The translations under genes were made by a program, and so were the position numbers. 64,000 bases of DNA from Cellulophaga algicola DSM 14237 (GTDB lineage: Bacteria > Bacteroidota > Bacteroidia > Flavobacteriales > Flavobacteriaceae), in NCBI RefSeq assembly GCF_000186265.1, contig NC_014934.1, forward strand, positions 4,824,354 to 4,888,353, in the 5' to 3' direction. Shown here piece by piece: positions 44,641 to 54,105 of this stretch. Within the stretch, counting starts at the first letter, position 1. Each line of letters opens with the position of its first letter. The notes beneath the pieces were generated by a model that worked only from the letters and a program-made list of their open reading frames with translations, did not search any database and had not been told where the DNA came from.

Positions 44641-46293
44641 CTATCCCAATAATTGTTTGGCATGAGCTAATGCAGATGCTGAAATATCTTTGCCGCCTAA
44701 CATTTCTGCCAATTCTCTAACACGCTCTTCGGTAGATAATTTTTTCATTCTAGTGTGCGTAACCATACCTTCTTCCTCTTTATACACCTTAAAGTGATGT
44801 ATTCCTTTAGAAGCTACTTGTGGTAAATGGGTAATAGAAAACACTTGCATATTAGCACTCATGGCTTTCATGATATCTCCCATTTTTCCAGAAATTTCAC
44901 CTGAAACTCCGGTATCTATTTCATCGAACATCATAGTAGGTAATTGTTCGTATTTCGCTAAAATAGATTTAATCGTTAGCATTATTCTAGATAGTTCTCC
45001 TCCAGATGCCACTTTTTTAAGATCGCCATAGTTAGACCCTTTATTTGCTGCAAATAAAAATAGCAGCTCATCTTTCCCCGATGCATTAAATATTGGAGAA
45101 GGATTAATTTCAATTTTAAATGTAGCACTAGGCATTCCTAATTGCGCCAGGCTTTCTAAAAGCTGCTTTTGCAATTCTGGAATTACTTTATTTCTTTTTT
45201 TCCTAATCTTTAAAGCAAGATCATCTAAAGTACTCTCTTTCGTTTGAAGTTCTTTCTCCTTTGATTTAATATCTGATTCTACACTATCTGCAGCACTTAC
45301 ACTTTCAGCTAATTTTTCTTTAATATCAATCAGTTCTTCTATGGTTCCTACACTATGTTTTTTAAACAAGTTGTATAGCAATTGAAGTTTTGTATTTACT
45401 TGTTCTAATACTTCTGGGTTGGCTTCAGAATTTTCTTGAAGTGTTTGTAATTCTGATGAAATATCATCTACTTCTATAAAAACAGAATTTATACGTTCGT
45501 TCAAACCTATAAATTGCTGTCCAAAAGCAGCTAATTTACTTGAGGCTAATTTTAATTCTGTCAATAAAGTTACGATTCCTATTTGTTCATCATTCAGTAA
45601 TGAATGCCCTTTAGACAAATGCTCTTCAATAATTTCAACATTATTTAATTGCTCATATTGCTCTTCTAACTCTTCTAGAATTCCTGCTTTTAAAGGCGCA
45701 ACTTCTAATTCTTTTAAGAGGTGACTGTTATAATCATATTCTTTGGTTGCATTTTCTTGAAATACAATTAGCTTCTTTAATTCTCGTTGTGTTTTTTGAT
45801 ATGATAATAAACCTTTATTAAATTCAATTAAAAAAGTACCATTCCCTGCAAGTGCATCAATCACCTTTAATTGAAAGTCATTGTCTGCTAATTGTAAAGT
45901 TTGATGCTGAGAGTGAATATCTATAAGCCTATCTCCTAGACTTGATAAAACATCTAAAGTAACAGGAGAATCATTAACAAATGCTCTAGATTTACCACTT
46001 GGCAAAATTTCTCTTCTGATAATTGTTTTTTCTTCAAAATCAAGATCTTTATCTATAAAAAAATCTTTCAAATGATACTTTTCAACATCAAAAGCGGCTT
46101 CTATGATACACTTCTTTGTTTCATCACGAAGCGAGCTTAAATCAGCTCTTTTTCCTAAAACAAGTCCTAAACCTCCTAATAGAATAGACTTACCAGCACC
46201 TGTCTCCCCTGTAATAATGGTAAACCCATTATTAAAAGTCACATTTAGCGTATCTATTAAGGCGTAATTCTGTATTGATAGTGAGTTCAGCAA
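44641..46293 (-). CDS. recN: DNA repair protein RecN
   Basis: SMC-like ATPase of double-strand-break repair. 550 aa. Walker A ITGETGAGKSILLGG (about 27-41), central coiled coil (about 155-375), signature ASGGELSRIML and Walker B MMFDEIDTGVSGE near the C-terminus. It is the last gene of the bamD-rpoZ-coaBC-DUF4835-recN series, with a 110-bp gap before it that may hold its own promoter. Confidence 0.96.
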   Translation of the reverse strand: MLNSLSIQNYALIDTLNVTFNNGFTIITGETGAGKSILLGGLGLVLGKRADLSSLRDETKKCIIEAAFDVEKYHLKDFFIDKDLDFEEKTIIRREILPSGKSRAFVNDSPVTLDVLSSLGDRLIDIHSQHQTLQLADNDFQLKVIDALAGNGTFLIEFNKGLLSYQKTQRELKKLIVFQENATKEYDYNSHLLKELEVAPLKAGILEELEEQYEQLNNVEIIEEHLSKGHSLLNDEQIGIVTLLTELKLASSKLAAFGQQFIGLNERINSVFIEVDDISSELQTLQENSEANPEVLEQVNTKLQLLYNLFKKHSVGTIEELIDIKEKLAESVSAADSVESDIKSKEKELQTKESTLDDLALKIRKKRNKVIPELQKQLLESLAQLGMPSATFKIEINPSPIFNASGKDELLFLFAANKGSNYGDLKKVASGGELSRIMLTIKSILAKYEQLPTMMFDEIDTGVSGEISGKMGDIMKAMSANMQVFSITHLPQVASKGIHHFKVYKEEEGMVTHTRMKKLSTEERVRELAEMLGGKDISASALAHAKQLLG

Positions 46294-46403
46294 TTCTAAA
46301 AAAATTTAGTGCTGTAAAGATAATTTATATTCTTTGAGTTTGAAACTATTAAGCAATTACGATACAATTTTATTGTATCTCTACTACTTTTACTATTCGC
46401 TCC

Positions 46404-47294
46404 TTAGTAGGTTATTGAATTCCAAGTACTTGAATATAATGGAGCAATTCTAGCGAGGGTCTCTTTTAGCTGAACAATATCTACTTTAGGACCATCTGAA
46501 AAAACATTTTTAATTTCTTCTGATTTAGCATCAAAAAAAGTCTGGATTAGAAATGCATTTGGCCTGCGCTTTACTAATGTTTCTAATAAACGCATAGTTC
46601 CCGAAATAACTTGCTTTCCTGTACTATTATTATCTGCTAAAATATCTAAACCTTTTCTATGGTAGTTATACATAGCCACTCTATACTCTTTAAAAGTATT
46701 AGACAACAAATTATCTGCTAATTCAAAACGAGTACGTTCACTAGCATCTTGACTCCACCCAGCTGCACTACTTCCTTGTGCTTGTGTTACGATATTCTGT
46801 GCTTTTCTGTAAAAATCTGTTCCGCCTTCTAATTCAAAAGTATCTGCATCTATCCCTAACATAATATACACATAGTAAGCTACGACACTAACTAAATTAG
46901 AGTTATAAACATTTTCATTAAATACTAAGGGCTGAAATTCTGTGTATTCAAAATTTAATTGATTGTCCTTATAATTAAACGTAGGGCTATCGTAAGAGGT
47001 ATTAAAAACAGGTCTTGAAGATTGCAACTGAATACTTGCACTGAATTTATTATTCTGGTATTCGGTTACAGTAATAAACATACGCGCATTTAAGCGTTCT
47101 ATTTCTTTATAAGTCCTATTCGTCCATTTTGTTTTATTCACAAAATCGTTAAGAGAACGCTCTAGAGTTTTAAATACTTGCTGATTTGTTTGCCCTACCT
47201 GATCAGAATTCACGGTCACTACAGCATTCAATTCCTGAGCCCCACCATACATTGGAAGAAGTAAAACTATTAATACAAAAAGAAAATTACGCAT
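46404..47294 (-). CDS. DUF4835-family exported protein
   Basis: 296 aa with a signal peptide (MRNFLFVLIVLLLPMYGGAQ). The mature protein starts ELNAVVTVNSDQVGQTN and contains FVNKTKWTNRTYKEIER, hallmarks of a Bacteroidota-specific family called DUF4835, which I recall has also been named PorD in connection with type IX secretion; I treat that link as uncertain. It overlaps the coaBC gene end by 8 nt, implying translational coupling. Confidence 0.8.
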   Translation of the reverse strand: MRNFLFVLIVLLLPMYGGAQELNAVVTVNSDQVGQTNQQVFKTLERSLNDFVNKTKWTNRTYKEIERLNARMFITVTEYQNNKFSASIQLQSSRPVFNTSYDSPTFNYKDNQLNFEYTEFQPLVFNENVYNSNLVSVVAYYVYIMLGIDADTFELEGGTDFYRKAQNIVTQAQGSSAAGWSQDASERTRFELADNLLSNTFKEYRVAMYNYHRKGLDILADNNSTGKQVISGTMRLLETLVKRRPNAFLIQTFFDAKSEEIKNVFSDGPKVDIVQLKETLARIAPLYSSTWNSITY

Positions 47295-48492
47295 GCAACC
47301 TATTCATTATTTCATTCATAATATCCTTAGCAACGTCTGCCTTGGTTTTTAGTTCAAACGCTTTAATCGTAGAATTCTTATCTATAAAAGATATTTTATT
47401 TGTTTTCTTTCCGAAACCAGCACCAGAATCATTTAAAGAGTTAAGTACAATCGCATCTAAATTCTTACGCTCTAATTTTCCTTTGGCATTTTCAATTTCA
47501 TTTTCCGTTTCCAATGCAAAGCCTACTAAAAACTGATGTTTCTTTTCTTGCCCCATTGAAAACAAAATATCTTTATTTTTTACTAGGGTTATGGTTATAT
47601 CTTCTGCTTTCTTTTTAATCTTTTGTTCGGCTACTGTTTTAGGCCTGTAATCTGCCACTGCTGCTGCTGCAATAGCAATATCTGCAGTTGCAAAATGCTT
47701 AAAGACCTCGGTATACATTTCTTCTGCAGATACAACACGAGTTAACTGAATTAAATCATGACTTACATTTAAATGGGAAGGGCCAGAAACTAGAATAACC
47801 TCTGCTCCTAAATTTGCGGCAGCTTTTGCAATTTCAAAACCCATAAGTCCCGAAGAGTGATTTCCTATGAAACGAACAGGATCTATTGCCTCATAAGTTG
47901 GCCCTGCCGTAATCAAGACTTTCTTTCCTTGTAGTGGCAAGCCCTTGATGATATAATTCTTTATAAAATCTACAATTGCATCAGGTTCCGCCATCCTACC
48001 TTCTCCATGCAAACCACTTGCTAATTCTCCAGAAGTAGCCGGAATCATGATATTACCATAGGAGGTTAATTTCTTAAAAGATGCTTTGGAAGAGGGATGC
48101 ACATACATATCTAAATCCATCGCAGGAGCGAAAAAAACAGGACATTTTGCAGACAAATAAGCTGCTAAAAGCAAATTATCGCAAGTGCCATTAGCCATCT
48201 TAGAAAGTGTATTTGCTGTGGCTGGCGCAATAATCATATAATCTGCCCACAACCCTAATTCTACATGATTATTCCATGACAAGCTACCATCTATTTGATT
48301 AACAAAAGAAGATAATACTGGATTTTTAGATAACGTAGAAAGCGTAAGGGGAGAAACAAAAGAGCTGGCACTATCTGTCAAAATAACATTGACATTAGCA
48401 CCAGCTTTTATAAGTAAACGGACTAAAAAAGTAGTTTTATAAGCGGCTATACCTCCGGTAATCCCTAAAAGGATGTTTTTTCCGCCTAACAT
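47287..48492 (-). CDS. coaBC: Bifunctional phosphopantothenoylcysteine decarboxylase / phosphopantothenate-cysteine ligase
   Basis: 401 aa, two steps of coenzyme A synthesis. The N-terminal flavin decarboxylase (CoaC, about 1-180) has ILLGITGGIAAYK, the active-site His in WNNHVELGLWAD and APAMDLDMY. The C-terminal ligase (CoaB, about 185-401) has ITAGPTYEAIDPVRFIGNHS and AAAVADYRP. It follows rpoZ by 1 nt. Confidence 0.95.
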   Translation of the reverse strand: MLGGKNILLGITGGIAAYKTTFLVRLLIKAGANVNVILTDSASSFVSPLTLSTLSKNPVLSSFVNQIDGSLSWNNHVELGLWADYMIIAPATANTLSKMANGTCDNLLLAAYLSAKCPVFFAPAMDLDMYVHPSSKASFKKLTSYGNIMIPATSGELASGLHGEGRMAEPDAIVDFIKNYIIKGLPLQGKKVLITAGPTYEAIDPVRFIGNHSSGLMGFEIAKAAANLGAEVILVSGPSHLNVSHDLIQLTRVVSAEEMYTEVFKHFATADIAIAAAAVADYRPKTVAEQKIKKKAEDITITLVKNKDILFSMGQEKKHQFLVGFALETENEIENAKGKLERKNLDAIVLNSLNDSGAGFGKKTNKISFIDKNSTIKAFELKTKADVAKDIMNEIMNRLHA

Positions 48493-48493
48493 T

Positions 48494-48829
48494 TTACTTT
48501 AAGTCTTTCTCTGTATTTCTGTAATAAATTTTATCATCTAACCACTCTGTAACTGCTAAAGCATGTGGCTTAGGTAATTTCTCGTAGAATTTAGAAACTT
48601 CTATTTGCTCTTTGTTTTCAAAAACTTCTTCTAAGCTATCGCTGTAAGTTGCAAATTCTTCTAATTTTTCTAATAACTCTTTTTTTATTTCAGAGTTAAT
48701 CTGAACAGCTCTTTTAGAAGCTATTGAGATTGCTTCGTATATGTTTCCTGTAGGAGCATCAAATTCATTCTTATTGATAGTCACTGTAGAAACAGGAGCT
48801 TTTGAATTTTTTAAATCGTTCATGTTCAT
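48494..48829 (-). CDS. rpoZ: RNA polymerase omega subunit (RpoZ/Rpb6 family)
   Basis: 111 aa. The helix GNIYEAISIASKRAVQINSE (about 28-47) is the conserved omega/Rpb6 segment that clamps the beta' C-terminus. The C-terminal half is the Bacteroidota extension. Position between bamD and coaBC is typical for the phylum. A second in-frame ATG two codons in could also be used. Confidence 0.9.
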   Translation of the reverse strand: MNMNDLKNSKAPVSTVTINKNEFDAPTGNIYEAISIASKRAVQINSEIKKELLEKLEEFATYSDSLEEVFENKEQIEVSKFYEKLPKPHALAVTEWLDDKIYYRNTEKDLK

Positions 48830-48844
48830 AATAAAACCTGTTTT

Positions 48845-49669
48845 TTATTTGGAATAATTTTGTAATTCTTTTTCAACCTTCTCCATCATGTTATTCGCAT
48901 CTTTTTCAAATTGCGTTTCAGGAAAATTCTTTTTTAATGTGTTGTAAGCCGTTTTAGCTTCTTGTAAACGTTCTTTCTTTTTTTGTTCTGTACTATTCAA
49001 TGCTAAATTAGATAACGCTTTCATCTTATAAAATAGTGCATCTTCCTTGTAAATTGATCCAGGAAAATCTAAAATAAAGTTATCCATGGCTGCTGCTGCA
49101 GAAATTGAGAAATCTAAAGTATAGTATTCTCCTAGCTTTGTAAACTGTTTACCAATCTCAATAGCCTTAAGCTCTTTTTTCTGAGTAAGATCTTTAGCCA
49201 TTTGGTTTGCCTCTGGCATAAATTCTGATTCAGGAAAAGTATTGATAAATGTTTGAAGCTTTTGTAGTGCCTTATCCGTATCTGTTTGATCTAAAGAATA
49301 ATCTGGCGATAGCATATAATAACTCTTTGCTACTAAGAAACCTGACTCCTGAGCTTTATCACTCTTAGGATACGATTTTAAAAATCGCTCAAATTGATAT
49401 CCTGCTGTATTATAATCTTTAATCTGATAATAAGAATCTGCTAAGAAAAACATTACACGTTCTCCTTGAGGCTTACCTATATACTTAGGTGTAATTTGTT
49501 CTAACAACCTGTTAGCACGCTTGTAATCTTTGGCTTCATAAAACTTTTCAGCCATGTCATACTTTGCTTTAACATCATCTTTCTTTAGTACTTTTTGGTA
49601 CTCACTACAAGAACTAAGGATAAGCGTTAAAACTAAGAGACTTAAAAAAGGTCGCATTTTTCTAAACAT
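48845..49669 (-). CDS. bamD: Outer-membrane assembly lipoprotein BamD
   Basis: 274 aa. Leader FLSLLVLTLILSSC gives a lipobox with the acylated Cys near residue 21. Five TPR-like helical pairs follow (KADYKRANRLLEQITPKY-type, AGYQFERFLKSYP, PESEFMPEANQMAKDL). It scaffolds the BAM complex that inserts outer-membrane beta-barrels. TAATTTTG at 49681-49674 ends only 4 nt before this ATG, suggesting a leaderless mRNA if the first ATG is used; ATG four codons later is an alternative start. Confidence 0.9.
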   Translation of the reverse strand: MFRKMRPFLSLLVLTLILSSCSEYQKVLKKDDVKAKYDMAEKFYEAKDYKRANRLLEQITPKYIGKPQGERVMFFLADSYYQIKDYNTAGYQFERFLKSYPKSDKAQESGFLVAKSYYMLSPDYSLDQTDTDKALQKLQTFINTFPESEFMPEANQMAKDLTQKKELKAIEIGKQFTKLGEYYTLDFSISAAAAMDNFILDFPGSIYKEDALFYKMKALSNLALNSTEQKKKERLQEAKTAYNTLKKNFPETQFEKDANNMMEKVEKELQNYSK

Positions 49670-49673
49670 TCTG

Positions 49674-49681
49674 CAAAATTA
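49674..49681 (-). promoter_or_regulatory. -7 element (TAATTTTG) of bamD
   Basis: Matches TAnnTTTG on the minus strand, 4 nt before the annotated start; no clear TTG at the usual distance upstream. Confidence 0.45.
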
Positions 49682-49794
49682 GTTATTCTTAATGGATTTA
49701 AAAAACATTTTCTATTGCTAAAATAACGTGGAGTCCTCCTTTTACAAATGTTTTGGCTAACTTTTAACTTAAAATTAGAAGTATCGCGGTATTA

Positions 49795-50685
49795 TTAAGC
49801 AGATACTTTGGTCAAAGTACTTAAAAATTTACTAATTTTTTGCTTTAATTCTTTTGTTGCTTCTACTAAAGGCAAACGAACTACTGCACTACAAATCTGC
49901 AAAGTTTCAAAAATAGATTTAATCCCTGCTGGGTTACCTTCTTCAAAGATAAGACTCATTCCTAGTTCCATTTGATGATGTAATTCATAAGCATCACCAA
50001 CCTTACCTTCTAACCCTAGTCTAATCATTTTAGAAAATTCCGTTGGTAAACCTTGCCCTATGACAGAAATTACCCCTGCCCCACCGGCTAACACGGTAGG
50101 TAATGCTGTACTATCGTCTCCAGAAATTACTAAAAAACCTTCAGGCTTTCCTAGAATAATTTCATTAATTTGAGACATATCTCCACATGCTTCCTTTATC
50201 GCTACAATGGTATCAAAATCATGCGCTAAACGAAGTGTTGTTGCTGCGGTCATATTACTACCTGTTCTTCCTGGAACATTATACACTATGATTGGCTTTG
50301 GAGAGGCTTTAGCAATTGCTTTAAAATGCTGATAAATACCCTCTTGCGTTGGCCTATTATAATATGGCGAAACCGAAAGAATAGCCTCAAAATCTGACAA
50401 ATCTGCAGTTTTTAATTCTTCTACAACAGCATAAGTGTTATTACCCCCAACACCTAAAACTAATGGCAATCTACCCGCATTAGTTTTAACAACCGTCTGG
50501 ATTACTAATTGTTTTTCCTCCGCAGTTAGTGTAGCCGTTTCTGCAGTTGTTCCTAAAACCACCAAATAATCAACACCTCCGTTTATACAAAATTCTACCA
50601 CACGTTGTAAGCCTGTTACATCGATAGAAAAATCTTCATTAAAGGGAGTAATTAACGCTACTCCTGTGCCAAACAAATTCTTCAT
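49795..50685 (-). CDS. dapA: 4-hydroxy-tetrahydrodipicolinate synthase
   Basis: Condenses pyruvate with aspartate semialdehyde in lysine/peptidoglycan synthesis. 296-aa TIM barrel. Schiff-base Lys164 in VAIKEACGD, the Tyr in [13 protein letters not shown] (about 132-144) and [10 protein letters not shown]. It starts 1 nt after the DUF6913 stop. Confidence 0.95.
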   Translation of the reverse strand: MKNLFGTGVALITPFNEDFSIDVTGLQRVVEFCINGGVDYLVVLGTTAETATLTAEEKQLVIQTVVKTNAGRLPLVLGVGGNNTYAVVEELKTADLSDFEAILSVSPYYNRPTQEGIYQHFKAIAKASPKPIIVYNVPGRTGSNMTAATTLRLAHDFDTIVAIKEACGDMSQINEIILGKPEGFLVISGDDSTALPTVLAGGAGVISVIGQGLPTEFSKMIRLGLEGKVGDAYELHHQMELGMSLIFEEGNPAGIKSIFETLQICSAVVRLPLVEATKELKQKISKFLSTLTKVSA

Positions 50686-50686
50686 A

Positions 50687-51223
50687 CTATTCTATTTCCT
50701 TAAATATTTTAAGGTATTTTTTTAATTCGTTTTTAAACAATCTAAAATCTGAAATAGGTGTTTGTAATATGAGATCATTTAATTTATGATCAACAGTACC
50801 AAAACCTACACGTATTCTTGCCTTAGTTTTTAATGACATTAACTGCAATAAAAGCTGTTCCTCTGAATAATAATTAAGCAAAAGATCATATTCTCTACTA
50901 AAAAATTCTAATGCATAACCATTTTCAATCGTCCCTTTCCATCCTAAATCTTTATCAGAAAAAATAGGCGTTGAATACGGCGAATTTTTATCGTAAAAAC
51001 TTTTATACCCAATAATTTTAACCGAATTAGGTCTTAGTTTAAATTCATCTACCAACTGATAAAACAAATTTACATCCTCAAACTTATCTAAATCTACTAT
51101 ACATCCTACAGAAGCTATCCCGTGTCCTTTTTTAGTGCACTCCAAAGGAATTGACAACAGCTGCTTCATGTACTTTCTAGCAGATTTTTGTTTTAATTTT
51201 TGTTTTAAAGCTTTTAAAAACAT
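50687..51223 (-). CDS. DUF6913-family protein
   Basis: 178 aa, no signal peptide; a very basic first 20 residues ([15 protein letters not shown]). The middle [21 protein letters not shown] and YDLLLNYY are characteristic of the flavobacterial DUF6913 family, always next to or near dapA in my memory. Function unknown. Transcription probably starts in the 22-bp palindrome just upstream. Confidence 0.7.
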   Translation of the reverse strand: MFLKALKQKLKQKSARKYMKQLLSIPLECTKKGHGIASVGCIVDLDKFEDVNLFYQLVDEFKLRPNSVKIIGYKSFYDKNSPYSTPIFSDKDLGWKGTIENGYALEFFSREYDLLLNYYSEEQLLLQLMSLKTKARIRVGFGTVDHKLNDLILQTPISDFRLFKNELKKYLKIFKEIE

Positions 51224-51228
51224 GTATT

Positions 51229-51250
51229 TTTACATTTGTACAAATGTAAA
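51229..51250. promoter_or_regulatory. 22-bp perfect palindrome carrying divergent -7 elements
   Basis: TTTACATTTGT at 51229-51239 is mirrored exactly at 51240-51250. Each arm contains TACATTTG, a TAnnTTTG -7 element, one per strand (51231-51238 plus; 51248-51241 minus). It lies between the divergent DUF6913-dapA and nucleotidase operons, so a single site could carry both start signals or an operator. Confidence 0.55.
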
Positions 51251-51290
51251 TAATATTCACAGCAATTATAACACGAAGATACATACTAAA

Positions 51291-52058
51291 ATGATTTTAA
51301 AAATTAAACAAATTGTTATAATCACAACAATTACTTGTTTTTTTTCCTGTAAACAAGAAAAACCAGTGTTAACTCAAATTTCAGGCAAACAAATACAAAT
51401 CTCAGATACTATTAAAATTACAGATAGTATTGAACAGTTTGTAGCTCCATATAGAGATCGTATTAATGAAGTTTTAGACAGCACCTTAGCATATGCTCCG
51501 AAAACAATTGCTAAAAATGATGGTGCTTTAAATACTACCGCTGGAAATTTAATGGCAGATGCTGTTTTAGAGCTAGCAGGACCAATTTTCAAAACTAGAA
51601 CAGGAAGCACTTTAGATTTTGTTTTATTAAATCATGGTGGAATTAGAAGTATTATTTCAGCAGGGAATGTTTCTGCTAGAACAGCGTATGAAATTATGCC
51701 TTTTGAAAATACGATTGTTGTTGTAGGCTTAAAAGGTGATGCGGTTCTTGAAATGGTTAACTATCTAATCAATTCTAAAAAACCACACCCTATTGCAGGC
51801 TTACAAATTATATTAAATAAAGATGACAGCATCAATGTTATCAAAATTCAAGGCCTACCTTTTGATGAAAGTAAAACCTATTACGTTGCAACCTCTGATT
51901 ATTTGGTAAATGGTGGAGATCGTATGGATTTCTTCAAAAAGAACGTAACGTTCACAGAAACAGATTACAGAATAAGAAATTTAATGATTGATTATTTCTC
52001 CAAAAAAGATACTATAGCGCCAATCATCGATGACAGATTTATAAAATTAGACTACTAA
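51291..52058 (+). CDS. 5'-nucleotidase C-terminal domain lipoprotein
   Basis: I start at the ATG at 51291, which opens a lipoprotein leader (MILKIKQIVIITTITCFFSC); the longer frame from 51135 overlaps the divergent gene and is not credible. The 255-aa protein consists only of the C-terminal, substrate-binding domain of UshA-type nucleotidases: NTTAGNLMADAVLE, LNHGGIRS, YEIMPFENTIVVVGLKGDAV and TSDYLVNGGDRMDFF. The catalytic metallophosphatase half is the next gene. Confidence 0.9.
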   Translation: MILKIKQIVIITTITCFFSCKQEKPVLTQISGKQIQISDTIKITDSIEQFVAPYRDRINEVLDSTLAYAPKTIAKNDGALNTTAGNLMADAVLELAGPIFKTRTGSTLDFVLLNHGGIRSIISAGNVSARTAYEIMPFENTIVVVGLKGDAVLEMVNYLINSKKPHPIAGLQIILNKDDSINVIKIQGLPFDESKTYYVATSDYLVNGGDRMDFFKKNVTFTETDYRIRNLMIDYFSKKDTIAPIIDDRFIKLDY

Positions 52059-52060
52059 AT

Positions 52061-52969
52061 ATGGATAGAAGAAAATTTATTACCAACACTTCAGCAACCT
52101 CTGCATTTATAGGACTTGGCGGTTTGTCTTTAAATTCCTGTACTTCAGATATAAAAAAGAAGATCACAATCTTACATACGAATGATGTGCATAGTCATAT
52201 TGATGCTTTCCCTAGTAGTCATTCAGAATTTCCTGGTCTTGGTGGTTTAGCACGAAGAGCAACTTTAGTCCATAACATCCGGAAGGAAAACCCAAATACA
52301 TTGCTTTTTGATGCAGGCGATATTTTTCAAGGCACACCTTATTTTAATTTTTATGGTGGCGAGCTAGAGTTTAAACTAATGAGCATGCTTAAGTATGATG
52401 CTGCTACCATAGGAAATCATGATTTTGATAATGGTTTAGAAGGGTTATTTGCACAATTGCCACATGCAAATTTTAAATTACTTAGTGCTAATTATGATTT
52501 TACGAATACCATCATGCAAGGCGCTACAAAACCTTATGACATCTATACTATTGATGGCATCAAAATAGGTGTTTATGGTTTAGGTATAGAATTAGCAGGG
52601 TTAGTCACAAAAAAACTTTTTAAAGAAACTAGTTATTTAAATCCGTTTGAAATAGCTCTAGACACAGAAAGAATTCTTAAAGAAGAAGAAGGTTGTGATA
52701 TTATTATTTGTTTATCACACTTAGGGTATCAATACGATACAGATAAACCAGATGACCTCAAATTAGCTGCAATTACAAAATATACAAATCTTATTATTGG
52801 CGGACACACCCATACATTTTTAGAAAAACCAACGGTGGTAAAAAATAGTTTACAAAATGATATACTAGTAAACCAAGTAGGCTGCTTTGGAATTAATTTA
52901 GGTAGAATTGATTTCTATTTAGATCGCGAAAAAAATATGGCTGCTGACGGTATCAGTATTGCCGTTTAA
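52061..52969 (+). CDS. Tat-exported metallophosphatase (5'-nucleotidase N-terminal half)
   Basis: 302 aa. Begins MDRRKFITNTSATSAF, a twin-arginine signal, with a possible lipobox at LSLNSC. The dinuclear metal site of the calcineurin-like fold is complete: Asp and His in LHTNDVHSH, DAGD, GNHDFD, and CLSHLG followed by GGHTHTFL. It ends where UshA would continue into its C-terminal domain, which is the gene 2 nt upstream. Together they would dephosphorylate nucleotides in the periplasm. Confidence 0.92.
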   Translation: MDRRKFITNTSATSAFIGLGGLSLNSCTSDIKKKITILHTNDVHSHIDAFPSSHSEFPGLGGLARRATLVHNIRKENPNTLLFDAGDIFQGTPYFNFYGGELEFKLMSMLKYDAATIGNHDFDNGLEGLFAQLPHANFKLLSANYDFTNTIMQGATKPYDIYTIDGIKIGVYGLGIELAGLVTKKLFKETSYLNPFEIALDTERILKEEEGCDIIICLSHLGYQYDTDKPDDLKLAAITKYTNLIIGGHTHTFLEKPTVVKNSLQNDILVNQVGCFGINLGRIDFYLDREKNMAADGISIAV

Positions 52970-52980
52970 TAATCTATTCC

Positions 52981-53427
52981 ATGATTTTTTCTAGAACGGA
53001 CGCAACGAATAAAGATTTCATTGCTTTAACCAAAGAATTAGATGCTTATCTAAAAACTACAGATGGCGATGAACATGATTTTTACCATCAATTTAACGGA
53101 ATAGAAAGTTTAAACACCGTCATAATTGCTTATCATAATGAAATCCCTATTGGTTGTGGAGCGATAAAACATTATAATGATTCTACACTAGAAATAAAGA
53201 GAATGTATGTAACCCCCAACTTTAGAGGAAAAGGAGTGGCTTCTAAAATTTTAAAGGAACTAGAACAATGGTCTAGAGATTTAAAATACACAACTTGCAT
53301 TTTAGAAACAGGAACCAGACAGCTAGAAGCGATAGCACTATACCATAAAAACTTTTACAAACAAATATCTAATTACGGTCCTTATAATGAAGCTGAAAAT
53401 AGTCTTTGTTTTAAAAAAACAATATAA
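52981..53427 (+). CDS. GNAT-family N-acetyltransferase
   Basis: 148 aa. The acetyl-CoA motif A is KRMYVTPNFRGKGVASKILKELE (about 78-100, with the RGKGVA pyrophosphate loop), followed by ETGTRQLEAIALYHKNFY. Substrate unknown. It begins 11 nt after the nucleotidase gene and probably shares its transcript. Confidence 0.82.
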   Translation: MIFSRTDATNKDFIALTKELDAYLKTTDGDEHDFYHQFNGIESLNTVIIAYHNEIPIGCGAIKHYNDSTLEIKRMYVTPNFRGKGVASKILKELEQWSRDLKYTTCILETGTRQLEAIALYHKNFYKQISNYGPYNEAENSLCFKKTI

Positions 53428-53563
53428 CTTATTATACTTCGTAAATTAGTTATAGCTATAAAAAATCTTATTTTCCCACAAAAAAATCGCTATAAATGGT
53501 AGTTTTTTAAATATTTGGCATCATCTTTGCCTTACTATAAGTATTAATAATTAATTTTTAAAC

Positions 53564-53755
53564 ATGAGTAAAGGAACAGTAAAATTCTTCAATGACACTA
53601 AAGGTTTTGGTTTTATCACTGAAGATGGTGTAGACAGAGATCACTTTGTACACATCTCTGGATTAATTGACGAAATTCGTGAAGGCGATGTTGTTGAGTT
53701 TGATCTAGAAGAAGGTAAAAAAGGTTTAAATGCGGTAAACGTAAAAGTACTATAA
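53564..53755 (+). CDS. Cold-shock-domain protein
   Basis: 63-aa single OB-fold RNA-binding protein. RNP1 is KGFGFI (residues 13-18) and RNP2 is HFVHIS. The GTVKFFNDTKGF start and EGKKGLNAVNVKVL end are typical of Bacteroidota CspA-like proteins. The 136-bp upstream region is unusually long for this window and may include a temperature-responsive leader, as in other csp genes. Strong terminator downstream. Confidence 0.95.
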   Translation: MSKGTVKFFNDTKGFGFITEDGVDRDHFVHISGLIDEIREGDVVEFDLEEGKKGLNAVNVKVL

Positions 53756-53776
53756 TATATACTTTCTAGAATTTAC

Positions 53777-53813
53777 AAAGTCCCATTCATTAATTTGAAT
53801 GGGACTTTTTTTT
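53777..53813. terminator. Terminator shared by the csp gene and the convergent 97-aa gene
   Basis: AAAGTCCCATTCA (53777-53789) pairs with 53796-53808 and is followed by T8. The T run ends within the stop codon of the convergent gene at 53812. Confidence 0.85.
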
Positions 53814-54105
53814 ATAGTGTACTTTCTACTATTTCTTGTAACTCATCTTCTAAACTAATTATCGGATACGTTTTCCCTGCTTGTCTGTACCAGAATCCTG
53901 CATTAAATTCATCTCCTTCTTTTCTATGCAAATAGGCATGAATCCAATTTCCTAATGGTGTATGTAAATCTTGAGCAATTGCATGAGATTTCTGCCAATC
54001 ATCTTTTGCAACATACCACAATGCCTGTAACCCTTCTGGCCAACTGTGATCTGGTTTACTTTCTTCTAAAGCATATTGAAAATCTGTGTAATTATTTGGT
54101 ATCAT
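53812..54105 (-). CDS. Small conserved protein of unknown function, coupled to the Na+/H+ antiporter
   Basis: 97 aa, soluble and acidic, rich in Trp/Tyr/His. Conspicuous conserved-looking segments are PDHSWPEGLQALWYVAKDDW, HAIAQDLHTPLGNWIHAYLH and RKEGDEFNAGFWYRQAGK, giving helical-repeat-like spacing. No known catalytic motif is seen. Its ATG overlaps the antiporter stop by 4 nt, a sign of translational coupling. I do not recognise a named family; similar short proteins seem to be widespread. Confidence 0.7.
   Translation of the reverse strand: MIPNNYTDFQYALEESKPDHSWPEGLQALWYVAKDDWQKSHAIAQDLHTPLGNWIHAYLHRKEGDEFNAGFWYRQAGKTYPIISLEDELQEIVESTL

Noticed and set aside
51135..51290. N-terminal extension of the nucleotidase C-terminal domain protein
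   Set aside because: It overlaps the divergent DUF6913 gene and its promoter palindrome, and a perfect lipoprotein leader begins at 51291.
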